Assembly: GCA_947495135.1 (NCBI GenBank)
Contig: CANLXN010000010.1
Coordinates: 124,001 to 188,000 of the forward strand
Source: an uncultured Flavobacteriaceae bacterium
GTDB lineage: Bacteria; Bacteroidota; Bacteroidia; Flavobacteriales; Flavobacteriaceae
DNA: 64,000 nucleotides
Reading direction: 5' to 3'
A model generated the notes under the pieces. That model was not told where the DNA came from, did not search any database, and worked only from the letters and a program-made list of their open reading frames with translations. This document shows, one piece after another, positions 53,281 through 61,983 of this stretch (the first letter of the stretch is position 1; each line of letters opens with the position of its first letter). The position numbers and the translations under genes are program-made.

Positions 53281-54160
53281 GTGGTTTTTTCTTTAGCTGA
53301 ATATAGTGGTTTAAGCGATACAGATCGAACCAAAATAAATTAGGAGATCCAGAATCGAAGTTTTTTTCCATGGTCCGTTTCATCTTGGAAATGATGAATG
53401 AAAACAATCCAGTAGCTCCAAAAGATGTTAGTTTTTTATAAGCTTTTTGGATAGGCCGAAGATTGGAGTCCATTAATCCCCGTTCCTCAAATATGATAGT
53501 AGTTTCCACTGCTTTCAGTGCCTTTGTGGTAAAAGATTGGTTGTTTTCTAATCCCAAATGGATCACAGGATTGTCAATATGTGAAACAGTTGCCTTGATG
53601 CGTTGTAATTGGTTAGAAAACAGGTTGTCTAGACCGTAGTAGTTTTCAGAAACCACATTAGCGGTTAGGAATATCTGTTTTTTGATAAAAAGATTTTGTG
53701 ATATAATAAAGTACGGCGATTTTTCTCGCTCTTCCACACTCTTGGCTTCGCGTGAGTTACCGTAGTGCCATCTCAAACTCAGTTCCCTTGGCGGAATTTC
53801 TTCATCATAGCTCACTCCACCAAAAATAACATCTGTACTATTGGTAATTACCCGCACATATTGGGAGATGAAAATTTCCGAAGGGATTCTTATATCTGCA
53901 TCCAAAAAGAGCAACCAATTAAACTGGGCTTGCTCTGCCAGTTTAGTGCGTATTGCAGTTCTTCCTAAATTTGTGGTTTGTATGATATAGCTTGCGTTCG
54001 ATAATGAGTTGATTTTTTTGTTTTCTTCAGAAGGCGAAGGCGAGCCATCGTCCATTACGAGAATTTCGAAATCGACATCTAAATTCACACCCTGACGATG
54101 TAGCTCCTCCACTAGGGAAAGTACATTGTAGTTGTAGGTGGGAATTAGGATCGAAATCAT
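53273..54160 (-). CDS. Glycosyltransferase family 2
   Basis: 295-aa GT-A enzyme: MISILIPTYNYNVLSLVEEL, VMDDGSPSPSEE and LFLDADIRIP near residue 90, with the DxD-like metal site. The C-terminal third has KRTMEKNFDSGSPNLFWFDL. It is adjacent to the GT-C-like gene and overlaps the next GT2 gene by 8 nt. Confidence 0.88.
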   Translation of the reverse strand: MISILIPTYNYNVLSLVEELHRQGVNLDVDFEILVMDDGSPSPSEENKKINSLSNASYIIQTTNLGRTAIRTKLAEQAQFNWLLFLDADIRIPSEIFISQYVRVITNSTDVIFGGVSYDEEIPPRELSLRWHYGNSREAKSVEEREKSPYFIISQNLFIKKQIFLTANVVSENYYGLDNLFSNQLQRIKATVSHIDNPVIHLGLENNQSFTTKALKAVETTIIFEERGLMDSNLRPIQKAYKKLTSFGATGLFSFIISKMKRTMEKNFDSGSPNLFWFDLYRLNHYIQLKKKPRA

Positions 54161-55738
54161 CTAGTTTTGGTATACTTTAAAATGGGTGGTTTCTCGAATC
54201 AATTTCCAATCTTTTTCTATGAGCGTTTTTATCTTGTAACCAGCGAGTTGGGTTTCTGTTAGGAATTTCTTTTCCATAAAAACCGTTGTCTTTTGTTCTT
54301 TTAGTTTTTTCACGAGCAAATGTGCTTCATCATTGATTTCTACATCTAATGGCCAGTCAATTCCTATCGGGTTTATTGTTTTAGTCAAATAATGTGCCTG
54401 GGTATTTGCTGGAAGAACAGTGAAGTTTTGATACTGAACAGATAGTTCTTTTAATTCAACTAATTCGTCATAAGTCTCTTTGTCACTTTTAATAAATCCT
54501 AATTGCGGAAATACCTCTCCCAGCGCATAATCTAGTTCCGAGCGTTCCGAATCTCTATAAATGGTTTGATACCCTATAAAAAACGTAATTAGATAAGCAC
54601 TTAGTACTGTAGGGGTGATAAATCTGTGAAATTGTTTGGTGTGCATTTCAAAGAAGAAAAATAGACTCACTACAAACGGCAGGCTAAAGTGAATTGGTGT
54701 TCTGTAGCCATTACTTATGGACGCACTCCAACTTACAGATAATAATAAAAGGGCTAAATAATACCCGTTGTCTTTTCGAGCCTTTACTAGGAAGTAAATT
54801 CCGGAGCCAATGAGCCAAAGTTGAAATAAGTTCTTTACAATAATCCAATTATTGGTGTCATTGTAGAAGGTAAGAAGCATATAACCACAAATAATTAGGT
54901 TGAAAGCCAGATAGCTGTATTTTTTTGGCAGATATTTATAAGAAACCCATAGGAGTGCACCAATTCCAATAACGTAAAGGGCATTTAATTTGATAGCTAA
55001 ATAGTAGGCTTTGATTCCAGATTTTACGAGCCCAGAGGTAGGAGTTCTCACGAATGTTTGATCGATAAACGGAAACAAGGCATCTGTGGCATACTTAAAG
55101 CCTGCGTATGCCAAAACCCAAAATAAACCAAAAGCAACGTACCATTTAAGCTTTTGATATTCTTTGCTCACTATTAAATAGAGAAATATAAAAATAGGAA
55201 CAAAGTAGAACGATTGTTTGGAGAATGTTCCTAAAACGAGGAGCAGACTTCCAAAGAAGACGGCTGTAAATTTAGCCTCTTGTTTGGTTATAAAATAGAT
55301 TCCTAAGACACAGAAAAATACACCATCTATAGTATTCCAACCCATAGGCGGATAGTTGTGAATAGAGAGCAATGCTCCAATTGTGGCTATGAAGTATAGA
55401 TTGTTTTGTGATTTTAACTGAAATTTTTCAAAAATGAGACGGGCGCCCACATTGGAGTATGTAAACACCTGAATGTAAAAAAAGATGCGTTCCAGAAGAT
55501 ATCCGTAGGTTTCAGAAATAAATAAAAAGACAGTATGTAAAAATGCAGGAATGGCTGGGCGCGTATAAATAAAGTCGCGATGTGGAAATTGACCGTTGTA
55601 GATGTTCCAAGAAGTGCCAAAAATATATCCAGTGTCCGATCCTTCAAATCCGTAAGGTGCGTAGAGGAATATATAGATGATGCCCGTTAAGAAAAACACC
55701 AGTTTCCAACTATTTTCTTTAACCCATGCTAATATCAT
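54161..55738 (-). CDS. Polytopic GT-C-like membrane protein
   Basis: 525-aa membrane protein with about 11-12 helices and a soluble C-terminal domain (residues ~420-525). The first loop, RDFIYTRPAIPAFLHTVF (near residue 55), has the acidic/basic pattern seen in dolichol- or polyprenyl-phosphate sugar transferases (GT39/ArnT-like). It starts 4 nt inside the GT2 gene 55735-56688, a DPM1/ArnC-like protein, which fits a two-step transfer of a sugar via a lipid carrier. The family assignment is tentative. Confidence 0.65.
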   Translation of the reverse strand: MILAWVKENSWKLVFFLTGIIYIFLYAPYGFEGSDTGYIFGTSWNIYNGQFPHRDFIYTRPAIPAFLHTVFLFISETYGYLLERIFFYIQVFTYSNVGARLIFEKFQLKSQNNLYFIATIGALLSIHNYPPMGWNTIDGVFFCVLGIYFITKQEAKFTAVFFGSLLLVLGTFSKQSFYFVPIFIFLYLIVSKEYQKLKWYVAFGLFWVLAYAGFKYATDALFPFIDQTFVRTPTSGLVKSGIKAYYLAIKLNALYVIGIGALLWVSYKYLPKKYSYLAFNLIICGYMLLTFYNDTNNWIIVKNLFQLWLIGSGIYFLVKARKDNGYYLALLLLSVSWSASISNGYRTPIHFSLPFVVSLFFFFEMHTKQFHRFITPTVLSAYLITFFIGYQTIYRDSERSELDYALGEVFPQLGFIKSDKETYDELVELKELSVQYQNFTVLPANTQAHYLTKTINPIGIDWPLDVEINDEAHLLVKKLKEQKTTVFMEKKFLTETQLAGYKIKTLIEKDWKLIRETTHFKVYQN

Positions 55739-56688
55739 TGGTCTTCTAGATTACAGTTGGTGTCTTCAATAATGTAAAGAGGTCTATTGAGAATGTTCTT
55801 ATTGATCCTGCTAATGTACTCGCCAATAATTCCAATAGAGATTAATTGAATTCCGCCAATAAACATGGTACTTACGATAATAGAGGTCCAGCCAGTAATT
55901 GTTTTGTCTAGCACAAAATAGGAGAAAAGAGCATAAATAATAATACAAAATGATACGAAAGACATTACAATCCCCATTCTGCTTACAAACAAAAGGGGTT
56001 TGTCTGAAAAACCCGTAATACCATCCATTGCAAATTTGAACATCTTAGATATAGAATAACCTGTTTCCCCTGTAGTGCGAGGATCTCGGTCGTATTCTAC
56101 AAAACCTTGTTTAAATCCAACCCAAGCAATTTGACCTCGCAAAAATTTATTTTGTTCTGGCATGGATTTAAGGGCGCGGAGTACCTTTTTGTCTATGAGT
56201 CTAAAATCGCCAGTGTCAAGAGGAATATTGGTAGAAGTAAGCGATCTTAAAATTCTGTAAAAAAGTTTGGCGGTAATTAGTTTGAAAAACGTCTCTCCTT
56301 TGCGTTTCTTTCGTTTCGCATACACCACGTTATAACCTTCTTTGTGTTTTTTATAAAGTTCAGGGATAAGCTCTGGAGGATCTTGTAGATCTGCGTCGAT
56401 GATAACTGTTGTAAGTCCGTTAGAATGATTAAGTCCAGCGGTTACAGCAACCTGATGGCCAAAGTTTTTACTGAAGTTTATGAAGAATACCTTTTTGTTT
56501 TTACCTGCGATTTTTTTAATTTCTTCTATGGAATCATCAAAACTTCCATCATTCACAAAAATGATTTCGTAATTATCCGAAACTTTTGTGACGCTTTTTA
56601 AAAGTCTTTCATAGAGTTCGGCAATAATAGCTTCCTCGTTGAAGACGGGAACAACTACAGAAATTTGGGCGTGGACTACTGGTGTCAT
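55735..56688 (-). CDS. ArnC/DPM1-like glycosyltransferase family 2
   Basis: 317-aa enzyme. N-terminal GT2 domain: ISVVVPVFNEEAIIAELYER, VNDGSFDDS, the DADLQDPPE donor/metal segment and DTGDFRLIDKKV. The C-terminus has two transmembrane helices (about residues 235-295; MGIVMSFVSFCIIIYALFSY and IIVSTMFIGGIQLISIGIIG). This is the layout of polyprenyl-phosphate glycosyltransferases (DPM1, ArnC, GtrB). It would load a sugar on undecaprenyl phosphate for the GT-C-like partner. Confidence 0.92.
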   Translation of the reverse strand: MTPVVHAQISVVVPVFNEEAIIAELYERLLKSVTKVSDNYEIIFVNDGSFDDSIEEIKKIAGKNKKVFFINFSKNFGHQVAVTAGLNHSNGLTTVIIDADLQDPPELIPELYKKHKEGYNVVYAKRKKRKGETFFKLITAKLFYRILRSLTSTNIPLDTGDFRLIDKKVLRALKSMPEQNKFLRGQIAWVGFKQGFVEYDRDPRTTGETGYSISKMFKFAMDGITGFSDKPLLFVSRMGIVMSFVSFCIIIYALFSYFVLDKTITGWTSIIVSTMFIGGIQLISIGIIGEYISRINKNILNRPLYIIEDTNCNLEDQ

Positions 56689-56823
56689 AGATTAGTTGTG
56701 TAATGCCTTCTTATCTTTTCTTTTGTTTCTTGAAGAGATATTTTACATTCAGGCATCCAGACAAAAGTAACTAAATAAATGGTTTTTTTTGGTTACTTTT
56801 ATAGGACACAAAAGAATTCACGA

Positions 56824-58464
56824 TTGAAAAATCCCTTTTATTTACTAGCGCTTCTCTTTTTAATATCTTTCGGAAATACGGTGGCCCAGACCGAAACCTG
56901 GTTCTACTTGCGTGCGGTTGATAATAATGTGTCTCCTAATTTCACAGAAACCAATGGAATCCTGAAGTATACTGGAAGCGATTCTAGGTTAGCTGGTGTT
57001 CTTTCTAGGTATGAAATATACGATTTCAAGAAAACCCTCCGCAATACAAATAAAAAAACAGTAGGGCGCACCTTTTTTGTTCGTGCTAATTCCAGTAACC
57101 TTCTTTCCGATTTGCTTCAAAAGGCAGGACATGCATTTGCCAGCGGGGAGCAAATTTCAAAAGAGGACATGAAAATCTATGAGCCCAACGATTATGGACT
57201 TACCAGTACTATTGGTGATAATCTAGGAATGCAAGCCAATTTAGATTATTTAGATTTTTTAGGGTTACCCAAGGCATGGTATTATACTACAGGGAATAAA
57301 GATTTCTATATCGGAATCTCAGACGGTATTGTAGATACCACCGACATTGATTTTAGGGATAAAACTACCATAGTTCGAAAATCGCGTTTGGCCAAAGGAC
57401 ACGGATATAGTATTGGAGCTAATGCCGCTGCTCAAGGGGACAACGGGCATGGGATTCCTGGAGTGTGTTACGATTGTAAAATCTACTCTACTACCTATGG
57501 AGATTTTGCCTATTTAAAAATGCTTAAAGAGTTATCTGATAAAGGAGTAAAAGTAATTAATTGTAGCTGGTCTGGTCGTGTGAAACGACAGTCGGCTCAA
57601 GACACCGTAAATGCGATGTTCGCAAACGGGACCTTAATTGTGGCTACAGCTGGGAATGAAGATTGGAAAAGAACTAGGGGAGAACTGGTATTGTACCCAG
57701 CTGCGTACGATCACGTGATTTCTGTGTCTTCTGGTATGTATAAATACGACAAGCCAACAGATAACCTAGGCGTCAATAAGAGCGGAGAATACAATGCCGG
57801 GAATATTAAGGGCTATGTTGGACGTGCTTTGGGATTTAAGAATAATGATACCTTGGGGGAAGCTTTTATTTGGGGACAGTCTACTGCAAATCTAAATAGG
57901 CATGTAGATATTTTGGCTCCTACTGCGGGCTTGGTTTCCTACGGGAAAATGATTTTAAACGATACGATCTCCTACAGTAGGTTTGAAACAACATCTGGGG
58001 CAGCTCCATTGGTTTCTGGAACGATCGCCTTAATGCAATCGCTTAATCCTTGTTTACCAACCGATGAGGTGGAGAGTATTCTAAAAATTACCGCTATGAA
58101 TATTGATCACATTCCGGCTAACAGAAAGTATAAGGATATGTATGGTGCAGGAATGCTTCAAACAGGTGATGCGGTTGAAATGGTGTACAAACTGTATACA
58201 GAAAATGAAACCGCTTACATAGAAGATCAAGCGTTTTCTAGATGGAATTTTAAGGTGACGGCCCTTTCAGAAGAAGTAAAAATTCAGAATCAGAAATTTA
58301 CAGAATCGGCTTCCTTAAAATTAAAAGCGAGGAATAGAATCGTGATTGGTAAGAATACGGTGCTTAGGCCCAATAATAAAGGAAGTATTTCACTCAAGAT
58401 CGATCCCAATTTGCAGAAGCAGTGCGATTTAGTCCTGCGAGATCCTAGTATTGCTGAGAATTAA
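56824..58464 (+). CDS. Secreted S8 (subtilisin-like) peptidase
   Basis: 546-aa serine protease. The TTG start at 56824 gives the signal peptide MKNPFYLLALLFLISFG...VAQ; the ATG at 56779 would add 15 unlikely residues. The catalytic triad appears as ISDG (Asp), GHGYSIGANAAA (His in a variant of HGTxVAG) and TTSGAAPLVSG (Ser), with the oxyanion Asn in TAGNED. The C-terminal 100 residues form a beta-rich tail, apparently not a classic T9SS domain. The HGT and GTSMAAP motifs are altered (GHGY, TTSGAAP), so its activity should be checked. Confidence 0.85.
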   Translation: MKNPFYLLALLFLISFGNTVAQTETWFYLRAVDNNVSPNFTETNGILKYTGSDSRLAGVLSRYEIYDFKKTLRNTNKKTVGRTFFVRANSSNLLSDLLQKAGHAFASGEQISKEDMKIYEPNDYGLTSTIGDNLGMQANLDYLDFLGLPKAWYYTTGNKDFYIGISDGIVDTTDIDFRDKTTIVRKSRLAKGHGYSIGANAAAQGDNGHGIPGVCYDCKIYSTTYGDFAYLKMLKELSDKGVKVINCSWSGRVKRQSAQDTVNAMFANGTLIVATAGNEDWKRTRGELVLYPAAYDHVISVSSGMYKYDKPTDNLGVNKSGEYNAGNIKGYVGRALGFKNNDTLGEAFIWGQSTANLNRHVDILAPTAGLVSYGKMILNDTISYSRFETTSGAAPLVSGTIALMQSLNPCLPTDEVESILKITAMNIDHIPANRKYKDMYGAGMLQTGDAVEMVYKLYTENETAYIEDQAFSRWNFKVTALSEEVKIQNQKFTESASLKLKARNRIVIGKNTVLRPNNKGSISLKIDPNLQKQCDLVLRDPSIAEN

Positions 58465-58619
58465 ATGCCCTATCTTATCTAGCCATTCGAGCTTAGCTTA
58501 ACTAAAGAAATATTTATTACAACTGCCGTTTATAACTAGCGTTCTATTGTTTGTGGTTATAAGTCGTCAATTCGCAAGAAATCTTATATATGTCAATTTC
58601 AATTTCGGTTTAGAGCTTT

Positions 58620-59414
58620 CTAGTTACCTCCCTTTGCTGCTAGATCTTCCAGACATAACGGGTCTAAGACTGGTACTTCCGCCTGTCTCTCCATTCGGGT
58701 CATTAATTGTCTAAACTGAGTTTCGGTTACGCTGGTGGCATCAAAGTACATAAGGCAATCTTCTACCATGCAGTGTTTGGCGTTTTCGGTGTCCTCATGT
58801 TCTTGGTGGATATCGTCATCAGATACATTGGTGAGTCCTAAAATGTGTCCAAATTCATGATGTAGCGTGGTGCTTTCTAAAATTGGCAGTAAATCTTGGT
58901 TAGATTCGGTTAACAGACGAAGGGTGCTTTCGTACACAACTACAGAAGTGTTTTGATAGGCTGTTCCTAATGTAACCGTGGTTTGAGTGTCGTTGGAAGA
59001 CCTACCGCTTGGGAAATAAACGAAGACAGCTAAATTATCTCCTTCGGTATAAGCAGTTCTAATGTCGGTCTCTATTTCTCTAATTTCTTGTATGCTGTAG
59101 GGCGCCCCTGGCTGCGGTTCTACAACGGTTTCTATAAAAGTAACACCTCCTGGTTTGTCTACCCTTTCATTGATAAAGTCTTTAAATCGCTGCACGGCAA
59201 TTTCGGTAGGGCGGATGGAAGGTTCGAACACCATCTCAATCGTAAGACTTTTATAAGTGTCACTGGAAAGTATATCCTCAGCAGATTCTCCAAGTCCTTT
59301 TCTGTTTTCGGCTAAAGGATCGTTCGCATCGCCATCATTGTCGTCACTTTTGCAGCTCAAAACTGAAGTTAGTAAACCGAGTAAAAGAAAGTATTTGAAA
59401 TATTTGAATCTCAT
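58620..59414 (-). CDS. Lipoprotein zinc metalloprotease (HEFGH)
   Basis: 264-aa lipoprotein (lipobox LSC, Cys 21) with an acidic stretch after it (CKSDDNDGDAND). The zinc motif is HEFGHILGL at residues 186-194, followed by TNVSDDDIHQEH where a third ligand is expected, as in matrixin- or archaemetzincin-like peptidases. It acts at the envelope surface. It is divergent from the DUF2059 gene at 59469. Confidence 0.85.
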   Translation of the reverse strand: MRFKYFKYFLLLGLLTSVLSCKSDDNDGDANDPLAENRKGLGESAEDILSSDTYKSLTIEMVFEPSIRPTEIAVQRFKDFINERVDKPGGVTFIETVVEPQPGAPYSIQEIREIETDIRTAYTEGDNLAVFVYFPSGRSSNDTQTTVTLGTAYQNTSVVVYESTLRLLTESNQDLLPILESTTLHHEFGHILGLTNVSDDDIHQEHEDTENAKHCMVEDCLMYFDATSVTETQFRQLMTRMERQAEVPVLDPLCLEDLAAKGGN

Positions 59415-59427
59415 GGCACTATTTTTG
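59395..59427 (+). promoter_or_regulatory. Candidate promoter for the DUF2059 gene
   Basis: TTG (59395-59397), 22-nt spacing, TATTTTTG (59420-59427), an exact TAnnTTTG; ATG 59469 lies 41 nt further on. It overlaps the start of the divergent metalloprotease gene. Confidence 0.4.
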
Positions 59428-59468
59428 GTATTTTTAACAAACTTAACACTACTAACAACATATAAAAA

Positions 59469-60002
59469 ATGAAGACAATTTTTTTAACGGTTTTTTCTCT
59501 GATTTGTTTTTCAGTTTCTGCACAAGTAGACGCTTTTCAGCAGGAAATCATTAATTATTTAGAGATTAATGGAACGCCAGAACAATATGAAGATGCCTAC
59601 GACGGAATGTTTGATGTATTGAAACAGAATTTCCAAACGGCTAATGTGCCGGACGAAGTTTGGACGCAATTAGCCAAAAACAAGGATGAGAGCATCGATG
59701 AGGTGATAAAGTTTCTTTCGTTTGCTTATAGAAAACACTTTACGCAGTCAGAAATAAGTCAGTTAACCGATTTCTACAAACGTTCTGCAGCGCAAAAAAT
59801 GGTAACAAGAGAAGGAGGAATCACAGAAGGCGAAAATGCCGAGCTTACAGACTTTTTTAAAAGTGATTTAGGAAAGAAAGTGGAAGCAACGCGCAATGCT
59901 TTGGCCGTAGATATTACCGAAATATCTAGTCATTGGAGTCGGGATCTATTTGCTGTTAAAATGAGTGAGTTGATCCAGCAAGGTTATTCTCCACAACAGT
60001 AA
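59469..60002 (+). CDS. DUF2059 domain protein
   Basis: 177-aa exported protein (signal peptide ends SVSA, then QVDAFQQEIINYLEINGTPE). The helical part QSEISQLTDFYKRSAAQKMV around residues 97-116 is the DUF2059 signature. It should lie in the periplasm; the role is unknown. Its 3' end overlaps the methyltransferase on the other strand by 47 nt. Confidence 0.82.
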   Translation: MKTIFLTVFSLICFSVSAQVDAFQQEIINYLEINGTPEQYEDAYDGMFDVLKQNFQTANVPDEVWTQLAKNKDESIDEVIKFLSFAYRKHFTQSEISQLTDFYKRSAAQKMVTREGGITEGENAELTDFFKSDLGKKVEATRNALAVDITEISSHWSRDLFAVKMSELIQQGYSPQQ

Positions 60003-60735
60003 GACGCGCTAGATAATCGAAATTGTCTCCTCTGGATATTATTTCGAATTGAAGTTCGTTTTCTGTACATAATTTTTCAAAAAGCGTTTCGTCCAGGTAA
60101 AGCCATGGAAAAGGAGTTGTTGTTTCACCTTTATATTTCATGGTAAATGTTAGTTCCCCGTAATAATGGTCGCTAGGAACCCAAATAGCGCCGTCTTCAT
60201 TAGAATCGTACATATACTGAAGGTCACTACTATCTACTAATATTTGGCCGTTCGGTTGTAATAAAGACTTTAGTTTCTGTAAGTATGAGGAAACTTTATT
60301 TACATTTTCAAAAATACCCGTGCCATTCATTAGAAGGAGCAGGGTGTCGTATTTTTCTTCTGAAATGTTCATTATATCGATGCATCGCGCTTCTTTAACA
60401 CCACGTTTTTTACAAACTTCTATGGCGCCTTCCGAAATATCTATCGCGTGTACACTGCGTTGGTTTTCCTGAAGGTATAGCGCATGGCTTCCGGCACCGC
60501 ATCCAATATCAAGTATCTTCCCCTTGCATAAATTGAGCGCATTTTGTTCCAATAGAGGCATTTCGGTAAAACTTCTAAAAAAATAGGATAATGGCAATTC
60601 GTCTTCTTCGCTGATATTGGTTTCGGTTAGAAGATCTTCAGTATAGTTGCCATCTTGATAATCCAGTAATGCTTGTCCTAATAGGTCTTTCATGAATACG
60701 CTGTAAAAGTCCGCAAGATAAGTATTAAGGTTCAT
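59956..60735 (-). CDS. Class I SAM-dependent methyltransferase
   Basis: 259-aa enzyme from ATG 60735 (MNLNTYLADFYSVF). Motif I is ILDIGCGAGSHALYLQ, followed by VHAIDISEGAIEVCKKRGVK (motif II) and DTLLLLMNGTGIFENVN (motif IV-like). A small molecule or protein is the likely substrate. It overlaps the DUF2059 gene by 47 nt in a convergent arrangement. Confidence 0.88.
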   Translation of the reverse strand: MNLNTYLADFYSVFMKDLLGQALLDYQDGNYTEDLLTETNISEEDELPLSYFFRSFTEMPLLEQNALNLCKGKILDIGCGAGSHALYLQENQRSVHAIDISEGAIEVCKKRGVKEARCIDIMNISEEKYDTLLLLMNGTGIFENVNKVSSYLQKLKSLLQPNGQILVDSSDLQYMYDSNEDGAIWVPSDHYYGELTFTMKYKGETTTPFPWLYLDETLFEKLCTENELQFEIISRGDNFDYLARLTVVENNLAGSTHSF

Positions 60736-60799
60736 TTTTATGAGTTCCTTAAGTGCCATTCATGCTTCCAGTTCAATTTCAATTTCATAAGTTTACACC

Positions 60800-61294
60800 A
60801 TGGATGAAATTTTAAAAAATCTTCCCAAACAAGCAGCAGACCTCCATAAAGAGCATAAGAAGTTCTTTGTTAAGTTAAAGAAGAAACCACCAAAGCATCT
60901 TGATACGATGATGCAGGATATACACGATGCAGAATTTGAGCGAACAGACTGTCTTAAATGTGCGAACTGTTGTAAGACGACGGGTCCTTTATTTACAGAT
61001 AAGGACGTTTACCGTATTTCGAAACATTTCAGGATGAAAGAACAGCAATTTATAGAAACTTATCTGAAAGTCGATGAGGAAAACGACATGGTACTTAAAT
61101 CGGTTCCATGTACCTTCTTAGGAGCAGATAATTATTGTAGCATTTATGATATTCGACCCAAGGCTTGTAGGGAATTTCCGCATACCGACAGAAAAAAGTT
61201 TCATCAAATTTCTGATATCACTCTCAAGAATGTAGCGGTTTGTCCAGCGGCATTTAACATCGTAAATGAGATAAAAAGGAGAATAGAAGGGTAA
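60800..61294 (+). CDS. YkgJ-type cysteine-cluster protein
   Basis: 164-aa protein with the CxxCxxCC motif (CLKCANCCKTTGPLF) and a second cluster CTFLGADNYCSIYDIRPKAC then REFPHT. This is the YkgJ (CxxCxxCC) family, thought to bind zinc or an iron-sulfur cluster; its function is not established. It is divergent from the methyltransferase with 64 nt between. Confidence 0.92.
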   Translation: MDEILKNLPKQAADLHKEHKKFFVKLKKKPPKHLDTMMQDIHDAEFERTDCLKCANCCKTTGPLFTDKDVYRISKHFRMKEQQFIETYLKVDEENDMVLKSVPCTFLGADNYCSIYDIRPKACREFPHTDRKKFHQISDITLKNVAVCPAAFNIVNEIKRRIEG

Positions 61295-61425
61295 AACCTG
61301 ATATACTTTTACTTTATTTAATAGTTTTTTAATACCTTTAACCCTAGTTATAAGTAGGGATTCTTTTTTAACTTCTCTTTATTATAATTATCCCTTAAGA
61401 ATATTTGTTACTAAAAAACCTGATT

Positions 61426-61788
61426 ATGAAAAAAATTGCTACCCTTATTATAGTGCTTGTTGCGTTCTCAGTACAGGCACAGACAGTGGCCAACTCAGAT
61501 GCTGCTGTGGCAATTGATGGAGTTTCTTTAGACTCTCAAAACGAATTGCGTATAGAGGCTTACCCTAATCCAACTTCAGATTTTGTTACGATCGAATCTG
61601 ATCAATTGATTAGTGGATATGAAATTTACAACGTAAATGGGCAATTAACGGCTCGGAAAAGAATCATTAAAAGAAGAAAGCGTAAAAAGAGAGAATTTAT
61701 CGATTTTACAACGTTGGCCGATGGAGTTTACTTTTTACATGTAGAACTGGAAACAGGCTTTTTACTAAAGCAAATCTTAAAACAATAA
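61426..61788 (+). CDS. Small T9SS type A sorting-domain protein
   Basis: 120-aa exported protein from ATG 61426 (signal peptide MKKIATLIIVLVAFSVQAQ). The rest is almost entirely a T9SS type A sorting domain (EAYPNPTSDFVTIES ... GVYFLHVELETGFLLKQ) with a basic insert (RKRIIKRRKRKKRE). Little is left as a passenger domain, so it may be a remnant or a carrier for a small peptide. Confidence 0.82.
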   Translation: MKKIATLIIVLVAFSVQAQTVANSDAAVAIDGVSLDSQNELRIEAYPNPTSDFVTIESDQLISGYEIYNVNGQLTARKRIIKRRKRKKREFIDFTTLADGVYFLHVELETGFLLKQILKQ

Positions 61789-61849
61789 TAACAGCGAAAT
61801 ACGTCCGCTAGTTCCTTGTGATGCGGATTTCGTAAATTACATATTAGTA

Positions 61850-61890
61850 AAAAACGGCTGTCAAACATTTTGTTTGACAGCCGTTTTTTA
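61850..61890. terminator. Strong bidirectional terminator
   Basis: Stem AAAAAACGGCTGTCAAACA / TGTTTGACAGCCGTTTTTT with a short loop, between the convergent T9SS gene and namZ. Confidence 0.92.
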
Positions 61891-61983
61891 TGCACGTATA
61901 GTTTAAAAGAAGATTACGGGAGGCTCTATTTCCTGAGTTTTGCCTTTCAATCTTTAAAAGAGTAGGGTTTTGGTTTAATTAGA

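Noticed and set aside
59956-60002. Regulatory antisense overlap of the DUF2059 and methyltransferase genes
   Set aside because: A 47-nt convergent overlap of coding ends is common in compact genomes and carries no extra signal here.
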